The notes beneath the pieces are model-generated. The model did not search any database, was not told the origin of the DNA, and saw nothing but the letters and a program-made list of their open reading frames with translations. From an uncultured SAR86 cluster bacterium (GTDB lineage Bacteria; Pseudomonadota; Gammaproteobacteria; Magnimaribacterales; Magnimaribacteraceae): DNA of 64,000 nucleotides. Position 1 is the first letter of the stretch. Each line of letters begins with the position of its first letter. Below, in pieces: positions 39,014 through 47,779 of the stretch. The position numbers and the translations under genes are program-made. Location: positions 22,694 through 86,693 of the forward strand of contig CACOVO010000004.1 in NCBI GenBank assembly GCA_902630715.1. Direction: 5' to 3'.

Positions 39014-39656
39014 GCCTGTTCTTGAAATCCAAACATTAAGTTTTTCTTATAAACCAGACAAACTCTGCCTTGATAATGTAAATATTAAGATTGAGGAAGG
39101 AGAAAAAGTTTCTATATTAGGTCCTTCTGGTTGCGGCAAGAGCACCCTATTGAGGTTAATAGCAGGATTTGAGAAACCTCAAAAAGGGATTATTAAACTT
39201 GATGATCAGGAAGTATTTGCTGAGAACAAATTCCTACCACCACACAAAAGAAATGTCGGGCTAGTTGTCCAAGAGAAGGCATTATTTCCTCACCTTTCTA
39301 TTGCTGAAAATATTGGATTTGGTGTAAGAAAAAGTCCTCACAAAAAAGTCATTGTTAATGAGTTATTAGAGCTTTTTAGAATAGAAGACTTGAAAAGCAA
39401 ATATCCCCATGAAATTTCTGGAGGAGAACAACAAAGAGTGGCATTCGCTAGATCTATGGCTCCTAGTCCTAAATTTTTGATGTTGGATGAACCCTTTAGT
39501 GCTTTAGACGAAAAACTGAAAGAGACTCTTTATAATGACCTTTTGGAAATTTTTTTGAAGAAAAATTTTTCTGTGCTACTTGTTACCCATGATGAAAATG
39601 AAGCTAAGATCATGACCGATAAACAAATTAAAATTTTAGATGGGAGGCTCTCTTAG
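39006..39656 (+). CDS. Fe(3+) ABC transporter ATP-binding protein (FbpC-like)
   Basis: LGPSGCGKSTLLRLIAGFE Walker A, ISGGEQQRVAFARSMA, FLMLDEPFSALD. Confidence 0.95.
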   Translation: MSKPVLEIQTLSFSYKPDKLCLDNVNIKIEEGEKVSILGPSGCGKSTLLRLIAGFEKPQKGIIKLDDQEVFAENKFLPPHKRNVGLVVQEKALFPHLSIAENIGFGVRKSPHKKVIVNELLELFRIEDLKSKYPHEISGGEQQRVAFARSMAPSPKFLMLDEPFSALDEKLKETLYNDLLEIFLKKNFSVLLVTHDENEAKIMTDKQIKILDGRLS

Positions 39657-39657
39657 T

Positions 39658-40965
39658 CTACTCGTTTAGATTTGTCTTATAGGTTTCTGTCAAAAAGTAA
39701 ACTGATACTAGAGAAGCTATTGAAGCTGTCGCTATATAGACAGATACCCAAAATATGTCATAACTTGTCCAAAGTAGTGTTGCAATTGTTGGTGCGAACG
39801 ATCCTCCAATAATTGCACCAATTTGGTATCCAAGGGATGCGCCTGAGTATCTTACTTCCGTTGTAAAAAGTTCTGCAAAAAAAGCAGCTTGAGGCCCATA
39901 CATCATACCCAAAAAGGTTAAACCTCCTGTTACGCCTAAAATGACTAAGTAGAAATTCCCGCTATCGATAAGAGGGAAAAGGAAGAACGCCCATATAGCT
40001 GTCAATAAAGCTCCAGCCATGAAAATACCTTTTCGCCCTTTTTTATCTGAATAATCCGAAAAGAGGAACTGAGTTGGGACCATTATTGCAGATCCAATTA
40101 GAACAGCAGTAAGTAAGTCATTTCTTGATAGGTCCGTGGTCTCAACTCCATAAGCAAGCACAAAAGCGACCAATATATAAAAAGTAACTTGTACCGAGAG
40201 AAAAGCACCAGCCGCCAATGAAATTCTTTTCGGATATCTCTTCAGAGCTTCAAGAATGGGGGAAGTTTTTATCACTTTGCTTCCATCTTCGTCAGATTCT
40301 TTTGCAGCTTCGAGCTCTTTGAAAGCTTTTGTATCTTCTAATTTGAGCTGTATGTACATACTAATTATCACAAGTACAAAGCTTATAATGAATGGGATAC
40401 GCCAACCCCAGGTTAGAAAACTTTCCTCCGTAGTAAGCAAGCTAACCGAAATAAAAGCTATGTTTGCCAAAATCACGCCCATGGGTGCACCTGCCTGGGC
40501 ATAAGCTCCGTAGTATCCTCTTCTGTTACTTGGGGCGCTCTCAGTAACAAGGAGCATAGCGCCCCCCCATTGACCACCAATAGCTATGCCTTGGCAAAAT
40601 CTTAGAAAAGTTAAAAGAATCGGAGCTGCAATTCCAATTGTTTCATACGTTGGTAAAAAGCCTATTAGAGTTGATGAAACTCCCATCAACATTAAAGCAA
40701 TAACTAATGTCTTTTTTCTTCCAACGATGTCACCAAAATGACCAAAAATTATCCCACCCACTGGCCTTGCAATAAAACCTGCGGCAAATGTCATATAAGA
40801 GAGTATCAATGCAGTTGTTGCATCTACTTCACCAAAGAACAATTTTGGAAAGACTAATCCTGCCGCAGCTCCGTACAGGAAAAAATCATACCATTCGATG
40901 CTTGTGCCTGATAAAGATGTTAAGGCTACTTTTCTTATATTTGATTCGTTTTGTGCAGTGCTCAT
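39658..40965 (-). CDS. MFS transporter, metabolite:H+ symporter (MHS) type
   Basis: GTSIEWYDFFLYGAAAGLVFPKLFF, RPVGGIIFGHFGDIVGRKKTLVIALMLMG. Confidence 0.94.
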   Translation of the reverse strand: MSTAQNESNIRKVALTSLSGTSIEWYDFFLYGAAAGLVFPKLFFGEVDATTALILSYMTFAAGFIARPVGGIIFGHFGDIVGRKKTLVIALMLMGVSSTLIGFLPTYETIGIAAPILLTFLRFCQGIAIGGQWGGAMLLVTESAPSNRRGYYGAYAQAGAPMGVILANIAFISVSLLTTEESFLTWGWRIPFIISFVLVIISMYIQLKLEDTKAFKELEAAKESDEDGSKVIKTSPILEALKRYPKRISLAAGAFLSVQVTFYILVAFVLAYGVETTDLSRNDLLTAVLIGSAIMVPTQFLFSDYSDKKGRKGIFMAGALLTAIWAFFLFPLIDSGNFYLVILGVTGGLTFLGMMYGPQAAFFAELFTTEVRYSGASLGYQIGAIIGGSFAPTIATLLWTSYDIFWVSVYIATASIASLVSVYFLTETYKTNLNE

Positions 40966-40981
40966 AATGCCATGATAAACT

Positions 40982-40993
40982 CAAACCGGTTTG
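40982..40993. promoter_or_regulatory. Perfect 12-bp palindrome, possible operator
   Basis: CAAACCGGTTTG 17 bp upstream of the MFS start codon. Confidence 0.4.
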
Positions 40994-41041
40994 CTTTACA
41001 CAGAAATCAAAATCAATAACAAATTATTTTAAGGAGAAACT

Positions 41042-41404
41042 ATGAAAAAATTTTTATTAACAACATTGCTTTCAATTCCTTTGTCAGTTTTTTCATCAAC
41101 ATTAGTCATTTTAGAATGCGAATTACTTGAAGGCGGAACAATGGATGATGTTAAAAGAATAAATTCAGCCTGGGTTGAGGCCGTTAATCAAATGGGCGAT
41201 AAAAAAGTAAGCAGCCAAGTGCTTGAAGCTGTACTTGCGGACAATACTGGAGGCTTTATGTATATCGACACTTACCAAGACTCTATACATTGGGGCGAGA
41301 TAAGATATGAAATAAAGAATGGTGCAATTCAAAATATCGACGATCAGTTTGAAACTGTTTCTAAATGTACATCTGGAAAAATGTACGATGCTGAAGATAG
41401 CTAA
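41042..41404 (+). CDS. Hypothetical secreted protein
   Basis: 120 aa with signal peptide MKKFLLTTLLSIPLSVFSS; RBS aaggaga. Confidence 0.6.
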   Translation: MKKFLLTTLLSIPLSVFSSTLVILECELLEGGTMDDVKRINSAWVEAVNQMGDKKVSSQVLEAVLADNTGGFMYIDTYQDSIHWGEIRYEIKNGAIQNIDDQFETVSKCTSGKMYDAEDS

Positions 41405-41428
41405 AATAAAATTTTTTTGTTTGAGAGT

Positions 41429-41794
41429 TTAAGATTTACTAAAACCATCAATATAAGGTAGGTATAAAGGCTGCCAAGATTCAAGAATATCTTTCAGGGC
41501 GTCATTTGGCTGACCTAAAACTGTAAGTTCAATTACTTCAAATAATCTTCCAAAGGGTTCGTTAACGGGGCTGTTGATTAAATTTTCTACTCTTAATACA
41601 GCAGCCTCAGAATCTTTAAAGGTCTCGAGAATAAGAGCTCTTTTCTTTTCTTTGTTTAGATACCATTCAAAGCTAATAGTATTGGGCTCATCGCATTGGG
41701 CAGTGTAAGGAACAGATAGATCTTTAATAAAACTTTCAGCAGACTCTATATCGTCTAGTAACTTTAAATTTAGGATAAAATTGATCTTAGACAT
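41429..41794 (-). CDS. Hypothetical protein, ABM/dimeric alpha-beta barrel-like
   Basis: 121 aa; CDEPNTISFEWYLNKEKKRALILETFKDSEAAVLRVENL resembles quinol-monooxygenase-like folds. Confidence 0.5.
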   Translation of the reverse strand: MSKINFILNLKLLDDIESAESFIKDLSVPYTAQCDEPNTISFEWYLNKEKKRALILETFKDSEAAVLRVENLINSPVNEPFGRLFEVIELTVLGQPNDALKDILESWQPLYLPYIDGFSKS

Positions 41795-41795
41795 A

Positions 41796-42623
41796 CTAAG
41801 AACCTCTTAATTTATAAATTGCGGTCAAATTAACGCTCATAACGCATTTCTTGTCATTCTCTTTAAATAAATTTACATACACATCAATGAATTCATGTCC
41901 TTTTTTCTCAAATATTTTATTTATCTCCATCTCAGCTATTAGAGAGGTATTCATCTCAACAGCTTCATAATTTTGAGAAATAGTTTGCAAGTGAATCCAT
42001 GGGTTCATATATGCGTTTCCGGCTAGTATCCAGTTAGAGCAACCAAGTAAAAAGGCAAGATTTGAATACCCCTCTTTCTGAGGTTGCAACAAATGTGGTA
42101 ATTCGTTTTCATCTCGAAGATACAGTAAAGGATTAATCTCCCCCCAATTAAATTTGAATGCTAGACAACCCTCGTATTGCAGTTTCTCCCAAATATGTTT
42201 CTCAGCAACTGGTGGCTTATAGTCATCATCAGCAATTTTATCTCCCCTATAAGTAGGAGGTATAGGCTTATCATCGGAGAGATGCATTTCAGCGTTAGCA
42301 GAAATAACTCCGTTACTCCTTATGAGTATGGTATTAAGCTTATTCTCGTCAGTAATGCTACTTTTGACTGAGAAAGATTCCTCATCATATAGAGGGGAAG
42401 TTATTCGGCAATTTGCATAACCATGATCTAACCATTCTTTACCCCATTTTTTTATTGCAGGATGTGCGAGATATGCTGAAATGGTAACACCTGGAACCAA
42501 CCCACCCTCGAAGCCATATTGTTGCGCTAGATCATCTCCGTGAATTTTATTTTCAGAATCCGGGGCGGTATTGAAAGCAATACCCTCCCAATCATAGATT
42601 TCAGAACTCAACTCAATAGCCAT
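41796..42623 (-). CDS. Hotdog-fold (MaoC-like) protein
   Basis: IHGDDLAQQYGFEGGLVPGVTISAYLAHP resembles MaoC/hotdog motif; C-terminal half resembles a second hotdog. Confidence 0.55.
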   Translation of the reverse strand: MAIELSSEIYDWEGIAFNTAPDSENKIHGDDLAQQYGFEGGLVPGVTISAYLAHPAIKKWGKEWLDHGYANCRITSPLYDEESFSVKSSITDENKLNTILIRSNGVISANAEMHLSDDKPIPPTYRGDKIADDDYKPPVAEKHIWEKLQYEGCLAFKFNWGEINPLLYLRDENELPHLLQPQKEGYSNLAFLLGCSNWILAGNAYMNPWIHLQTISQNYEAVEMNTSLIAEMEINKIFEKKGHEFIDVYVNLFKENDKKCVMSVNLTAIYKLRGS

Positions 42624-42802
42624 GAATCAATTATTAAGACGCCCACGCTTAATCCTAAAATAATTGAGATAGCTTCGTAGGTCCTTTTATTTTTTATGAA
42701 AGTTGAAAGGACTCTGTTGGAAGTAAACCAAACGATTCCACCCAAAAAAATCATTAGTAAGAAAATTAACAGGTCATTTAAAGTATTCCATACATGCTCC
42801 AT
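42608..42802 (-). CDS. Hypothetical small membrane protein
   Basis: 64 aa, two TM segments, 5' neighbour of hotdog gene. Confidence 0.45.
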   Translation of the reverse strand: MEHVWNTLNDLLIFLLMIFLGGIVWFTSNRVLSTFIKNKRTYEAISIILGLSVGVLIIDSWLLS

Positions 42803-42832
42803 AGTCTTAATATTGGGTTAAACCCGTTTTCT

Positions 42833-42879
42833 TTGCAAATTGTTTAAGGTCTCAAAAAAATTTTTGCTACAATTTGCAA
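42833..42879. promoter_or_regulatory. 10-bp inverted repeat flanking a putative promoter
   Basis: TTGCAAATTG (42833-42842) and CAATTTGCAA (42870-42879), overlapping a TACAAT -10-like hexamer. Confidence 0.45.
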
Positions 42880-42939
42880 CAAAATTATTATTACTTCTTA
42901 TGATCTTCACTGCGCAGAAGATTAAACCTTAAGGATTAA

Positions 42940-45210
42940 ATGAAACTTAGAAATAAACTGATGTACAAATCACATTCACGCTTTTTGACTTTTTTGATTA
43001 CCGCACTTTTTACAAGTAGCTGTGCCGCAATTAAAGAGATTAATTTAATTGAATCCTTTGACGAAGAGAATGCATCATCTCCTTATCAATTGACTGAAGA
43101 AGAGCTGTCTTATAATCACCCTATTATTCTTCCCGGAGCTCCTGGAGAAAAATCATCAATAATCGATTCAAGAGAAGCTTCAAATATTGCCACAACCTCA
43201 TACGTGGAAGCTGATGTTAATTTTCTTCAAGGAATGATACTTCATCATAAACAGGCAATTCTTATGTCCAACATGGCTTATAAAAGAACCAATAATGAAA
43301 TCATCGTTGACTTAGCTAAAAGGATCGATGCTTCTCAAGAGGATGAAATTGAATTCATGGAGAATTGGTTAATTGAGAGAAATGAAGAAATATCTCATCA
43401 GCATGAAAATCACATGGGCCAAATGAAAATGGCTGGAATGGCAAGTGATTTGGACTTGAAGAGGCTTGAAGACTCAAATAGTACTGATTTTGATAAATTG
43501 TTTTTGACCTTGATGATTGCTCATCACGATGGTGCCTTAAAAATGGTGAAGGATTTAAAAGAGTATCCTGGTAATGCCTATGATCCTATTCTTAGTGAAT
43601 TCATATCAGACCTTGTAAATGACCAAGGTGTAGAAATTGAAAGGATGAATGGAATTGCAGTAAATTTATCTGATGACCCAAGATCAAGACTCTCATCTGG
43701 TCTCTATGATGCCGGGGAGGCAATACTTAATCTTGAAAAAATAGTTTCTCTAAAAAAGCCCATCGGATTTTATAATCCTGAAAATCCTAAAGCTAAAGGT
43801 GTTGAAAACCCATCTGATAATAAAAAAGATGAAAAAAAAGAAAGGACAGTTGAAGCAAAATCAAAATCTCTTCGTTCGCCTATTCTGAGTTTTGCAAATA
43901 CTGATATGGCATTTAGGGATAACCTATTGGCTGTAGGAAGCTATCATGGCTTTAATCTATATGAAATTGATCAAAGTGGTACACCTGAACTCCTGTCTTC
44001 GGTCGTTTGCCCTGGAGGTCAGGGAGATGTCTCGATTGTTGATAACCTGCTCATAATGTCTGTTGAGCAAAATAGAAGTCGACTAGATTGCGGTTTACAG
44101 GGTGTATCGAAGGAGGCAAGCCCTGAAAGATTTAGAGGTATCAGAATTTTTGATATCTCAAACTTATACGAACCTAAACAGGTTGGTGCAGTTCAAACTT
44201 GCAGAGGTTCGCATACCCATTCCGTTGTATCCGGTCCAGATGAAGATGGAAAAATTATAGTTTACAACTCTGGCACCCAAGGAGTAAGAGATGAAGAGGA
44301 GATGGAGAGTTGTATTGGAAATATACCGGGTGACAAAAGAACAGCATTATTTAGAATTGATGTCATAGAAATACCAATTGACGATCCTGCAAAAGCAAAA
44401 ATTGTTAGTAGTCCGACAGTATTTGCTGATCCAGAAACAGGAGCCCTAGGCGGTTTATGGGCTGGTGGAGATCACGGTGACGATACACAAGAAACAAGAC
44501 GTACCGATCAATGTCACGACATAACGGTGTTTCCTTCAAAGAACCTAGCTGCAGGAGCATGTTCTGGAAATGGCATTCTTTTTGACATAACAGACCCTTA
44601 CAATCCTGAACGAATTGATGTGGTTACAGATGTTGGTTTTGCTTATTGGCACTCTGCAACATTTAATAATGATGGGACTAAATTGATTTTCACTGACGAA
44701 TGGGGAGGTGGAGGAAGAGCACGTTGCAGAGCCTGGGATCCTTTGAATTGGGGAGCTAACGCTATTTACGATATTGTCGATAATAAGATGGAGTTCAGAA
44801 GCCATTACAAAATGCCCGCACCACAATTGGAAACTGAAAATTGTGTCGCTCATAACGGATCATTAATACCTGTTCCAGAAAAAGATATTCTCGTGCAAGC
44901 CTGGTATCAAGGTGGCATATCCATAATGGACTTTACAGACTCGTCTAACCCAAAAGAAATTGCTTTTTTTGACCGAGGTCCGATTGATGAAGAGCTGCTC
45001 ATCACCGGAGGCTACTGGTCGGCCTATTACTATGACGGTTTTATCTACGGAACAGAGATATCAAGAGGATTAGATGTTTTTAAGCTTCTCGCTAGTGAAT
45101 ATCTCACTGAAACCGATATTGTTGAAGCCTCTAACGCAAGACCTATGTATGGACCTAAAGTATTCAATCCACAACAGCAAGTTCCATTAGGTTGGCGTGA
45201 TATCAATTAG
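42940..45210 (+). CDS. Lipoprotein with DUF305 domain fused to LVIVD-repeat beta-propeller
   Basis: TALFTSSC lipobox; NFLQGMILHHKQAILMSNMA and LTLMIAHHDGALKMVKDL DUF305 motifs; C-terminal repeated VGSYHGFNLYEI / IRIFDISNLYEPKQVG / GISIMDFTDSSNPKEIAFF. Confidence 0.85.
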   Translation: MKLRNKLMYKSHSRFLTFLITALFTSSCAAIKEINLIESFDEENASSPYQLTEEELSYNHPIILPGAPGEKSSIIDSREASNIATTSYVEADVNFLQGMILHHKQAILMSNMAYKRTNNEIIVDLAKRIDASQEDEIEFMENWLIERNEEISHQHENHMGQMKMAGMASDLDLKRLEDSNSTDFDKLFLTLMIAHHDGALKMVKDLKEYPGNAYDPILSEFISDLVNDQGVEIERMNGIAVNLSDDPRSRLSSGLYDAGEAILNLEKIVSLKKPIGFYNPENPKAKGVENPSDNKKDEKKERTVEAKSKSLRSPILSFANTDMAFRDNLLAVGSYHGFNLYEIDQSGTPELLSSVVCPGGQGDVSIVDNLLIMSVEQNRSRLDCGLQGVSKEASPERFRGIRIFDISNLYEPKQVGAVQTCRGSHTHSVVSGPDEDGKIIVYNSGTQGVRDEEEMESCIGNIPGDKRTALFRIDVIEIPIDDPAKAKIVSSPTVFADPETGALGGLWAGGDHGDDTQETRRTDQCHDITVFPSKNLAAGACSGNGILFDITDPYNPERIDVVTDVGFAYWHSATFNNDGTKLIFTDEWGGGGRARCRAWDPLNWGANAIYDIVDNKMEFRSHYKMPAPQLETENCVAHNGSLIPVPEKDILVQAWYQGGISIMDFTDSSNPKEIAFFDRGPIDEELLITGGYWSAYYYDGFIYGTEISRGLDVFKLLASEYLTETDIVEASNARPMYGPKVFNPQQQVPLGWRDIN

Positions 45211-45296
45211 ATAGAAGTTCCTATAGATAAAAACTACTAATGAAGTTTGTTCGACCCTAATTTTTAGACAGGTATTAAGAAACTAATGAATATCCA

Positions 45297-45758
45297 TTAT
45301 TCATAGAGATCTTCAAAAAGTTCTGGATAATCTCTTATCAGTCTATTATTAAGTCTGTTCATCATCCTTTGGGCCACCTTCATCCCGATCTCCATAGAAT
45401 CCGAAGCCATTGAGGCTTGTTTTGCCACAAATGAAGACCCTGCATCTTGAATTATGAATTGATGGTAGGCAGAGATTTCTTCCTCAGAAAATTTATCTAG
45501 ATATAGTTTTTTGATCTCCTCTTTCATTTCATCAAGGTATTCGGCAATAAAGAGATTAAAATAGGTATCAAAATCATCCAAGTCAGAAACATCAATATCA
45601 AATTGCTCTAAAGCAAACATTGTTATTTCTTTAATTTCGTCGGTAGTATCTTTGGACATTTGTTGATCGACAATAAAGTCTATCTTTTCTTCGAAAGAAA
45701 TATTTTCTGCAGCTATCAAAGGTGCAAACACGAAAATGATCAATAAAATTGTTTTCAT
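45297..45758 (-). CDS. Secreted DUF2059-like protein
   Basis: 153 aa with signal peptide; LYLDKFSEEEISAYHQFIIQDAGSSFVAKQASMASDSMEIGMKVAQRM. Confidence 0.65.
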   Translation of the reverse strand: MKTILLIIFVFAPLIAAENISFEEKIDFIVDQQMSKDTTDEIKEITMFALEQFDIDVSDLDDFDTYFNLFIAEYLDEMKEEIKKLYLDKFSEEEISAYHQFIIQDAGSSFVAKQASMASDSMEIGMKVAQRMMNRLNNRLIRDYPELFEDLYE

Positions 45759-45797
45759 TTATTCATTTAAACAGAAATTGAAGGATTTAAAAGGGAA

Positions 45798-45873
45798 TGG
45801 TGGGCGATACAGGACTTGAACCTGTAACTTCCACCGTGTAAAGGTGGCACTCTACCAATTGAGTTAATCGCCC
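45798..45873 (-). tRNA. tRNA-Val (TAC), CCA encoded
   Basis: Reverse complement GGGCGATTAACTCAATTGGTAGAGTGCCACCTTTACACGGTGGAAGTTACAGGTTCAAGTCCTGTATCGCCCACCA. Confidence 0.96.
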
Positions 45874-45959
45874 AGAGGAGCCCGGATTATAGTATTCAAA
45901 CTTGTGTAAGTCACTAGAGTTCTGTTGACCAAATTCAATAAAGAATATAACGTTTCGTT

Positions 45960-46108
45960 ATGAAACACCTACTCCTCTCACTAGCCCTAATCATCTCTGC
46001 TAATGCTTGGGCTGATGATGATATTTTAAATTTAAATTGCCTATTGAAAGGAGAACAGTGTTTTATATGATAATGAAACAAGAGAAGTTATATTGGCTTA
46101 CTAAATAG
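45960..46108 (+). pseudogene. Truncated/frameshifted small secreted protein gene
   Basis: Reads MKHLLLSLALIISANAWADDDILNLNCLLKGEQCFI* (stop at 46070); +1 frame continues LYDNETREVILAY*, suggesting a frameshifted remnant. Confidence 0.5.
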
Positions 46109-46118
46109 AGAACTTTCT

Positions 46119-46144
46119 TACTACATCACATTCTTCAAAGTCTT
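46119..46144. repeat. 26-nt direct repeat, copy A
   Basis: TACTACATCACATTCTTCAAAGTCTT; minus-strand reading EDFEECDVVRKFSI*. Confidence 0.8.
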
Positions 46145-46434
46145 CTTTGTTCAGAAAAATGCTGAACATATTTCTTCTTATAAAGACAAGCTAAGACCTC
46201 GTAATAATCCGCTAGATTTTGTTCTTCCCCAGCTCTATCTTTTCTCCAAACAATATCATGAGCTTCAGACTCTATGGCTCTCATAATTTCATCTGGCAAT
46301 TGAGCTATCGGAAAAAAATATTCTCTTAAGTTCCAATATGACTTTTTAGTTAACCAGATGATAATTTCCATAAAAGTAAAAAAAAGCACAGAGAAAAGAA
46401 AGAGAAATGTAATGTAATCAAATAAAATATCCAC
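46135..46434 (-). CDS. Hypothetical membrane protein, 99 aa
   Basis: ORF with one TM segment, lies between the two 26-nt repeats. Confidence 0.45.
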   Translation of the reverse strand: MDILFDYITFLFLFSVLFFTFMEIIIWLTKKSYWNLREYFFPIAQLPDEIMRAIESEAHDIVWRKDRAGEEQNLADYYEVLACLYKKKYVQHFSEQRRL

Positions 46435-46464
46435 GAAGTAATCTTACATGCCTTTGAACTTCCC

Positions 46465-46490
46465 TACTACCTCACATTCTTCAAAGTCTT
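46465..46490. repeat. 26-nt direct repeat, copy B
   Basis: TACTACCTCACATTCTTCAAAGTCTT, 25/26 identical to copy A; minus-strand reading QDFEECEVVGKFKGM*. Confidence 0.8.
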
Positions 46491-46620
46491 GCTTGTACTA
46501 AATTAAAACAATTTACTCCCTAAGCAATCGTGTACTGCCTATGTATTGCCTTTCAACTCTATTTCTACCCTATCTCTTAGAAATAGAATGTTGATTTAAA
46601 GGGATTTTTTGTTGAATAAA

Positions 46621-46683
46621 TGGGTTTTGGGAGGGACTGTATACCGTGCAAAAGTGGCACTCTACCAATTGAGTTAATCGCCC
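46621..46683 (-). pseudogene. Decayed tRNA-Val copy
   Basis: 5' half GGGCGATTAACTCAATTGGTAGAGTGCCAC identical to the intact tRNA-Val; T-arm region degenerate or deleted; anticodon position reads TGC. Confidence 0.85.
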
Positions 46684-46815
46684 AGCAAAACGCTATTTAT
46701 ATTATTCAAAGAAGTTACTTGCTACTTTTTAGTTCACACGCAATCAATCCTTTATTTATATTGAACTTTATAACATAGTTATTATTTTAAATTTGATCAA
46801 TAGGAGTTAAGAATT

Positions 46816-47091
46816 ATGTTGATAGCGGTAAGAGCAGAAGTAGAAAATGTTGAACATTGGAGAGAGCAATTTAAGACTCACGATGAATTATTTAAAAGCC
46901 AGGGAGTATCAGTTGCTCATATGGGTTCATCAGAAGGAAATAAGGTCATAGCGGTATTCGAAACATCAAATGTTGATGAGTTCATTAGAATATTCAATGA
47001 TGCAAAGACAGCCGAAGCAATGGCAAATGACAAAATCACAGGTGGTGTAGAAATGTTCATACTAGATGAGTCCTATAAACCAGGCGATTGA
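46816..47091 (+). CDS. Hypothetical small alpha/beta protein
   Basis: 91 aa, RBS aggag; MLIAVRAEVENVEHWREQFKTHDELFKSQGV. Confidence 0.6.
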   Translation: MLIAVRAEVENVEHWREQFKTHDELFKSQGVSVAHMGSSEGNKVIAVFETSNVDEFIRIFNDAKTAEAMANDKITGGVEMFILDESYKPGD

Positions 47092-47318
47092 CTTCAAAAA
47101 AGAATATAGAAAACTTTAAGATGACTTACTTAGTACTTGGAATATCTATAGTTAACACTATTTTGATCGGTGTTATTCTGCTGAAGCAAAAAGAGTTGAA
47201 TTTGAAACTTGTGAATTCTCTAAAATCGAAGGAAGAGGATATTGAATTGAATACACTTGAAAATAAAAAACATATAGATGATATGCTAAAAATGAGAGAG
47301 ATGTATGAATCAGATTAA
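47088..47318 (+). CDS. Hypothetical small membrane/coiled-coil protein (TTG start)
   Basis: N-terminal TM plus charged helix; overlaps upstream stop. Confidence 0.4.
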   Translation: MTSKKNIENFKMTYLVLGISIVNTILIGVILLKQKELNLKLVNSLKSKEEDIELNTLENKKHIDDMLKMREMYESD

Positions 47319-47388
47319 AAAAGATATTAAAGCTATTTTATTAGCTTTAATATTGGGAATATCCTTCGTTTTAATATTAGGAGCTTAG
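47305..47388 (+). CDS. Putative 27-aa single-TM micro-protein
   Basis: ATG...TAG encodes MNQIKKDIKAILLALILGISFVLILGA; abuts the RidA start. Confidence 0.35.
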   Translation: MNQIKKDIKAILLALILGISFVLILGA

Positions 47389-47778
47389 ATGAATAAAAAA
47401 TTACTTAGAGTTGGCCCATACGCAGATTTTTTCTCTCAAGGTGTGCAAGTGGGAAACATTTTAACTTTGGCCGGACAGGTGGCTGTAGACGATGACGGAA
47501 ATACACCGAACGACTTAAAAGAACAAATGACTGTCTGTTATGAAAACATTAAAAACGTGTTGAAAGAATTTGATGCAACTCTAGATAATGTAATTGATGA
47601 GACATGGTTTGTAACTGATGTTGAAGAGTGTATGCAAAATGTTACTGAAATTTTTTCAGAAAGAGAAAAGATTTACGGTTGTAAACCAGAGGTTTCTCAG
47701 ACTTTGATTGGTACAAATGCGCTCGTTCAACCTAATTTGAAAATTGAAATCAAATGTATTGCTTACATTGGTAATTGA
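47389..47778 (+). CDS. RidA family protein
   Basis: GPYADFFSQGVQVGNILTLAGQVAVDDDGNTPNDLKEQM, VQPNLKIEIKCIAYIG. Confidence 0.88.
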   Translation: MNKKLLRVGPYADFFSQGVQVGNILTLAGQVAVDDDGNTPNDLKEQMTVCYENIKNVLKEFDATLDNVIDETWFVTDVEECMQNVTEIFSEREKIYGCKPEVSQTLIGTNALVQPNLKIEIKCIAYIGN

Positions 47779-47779
47779 T

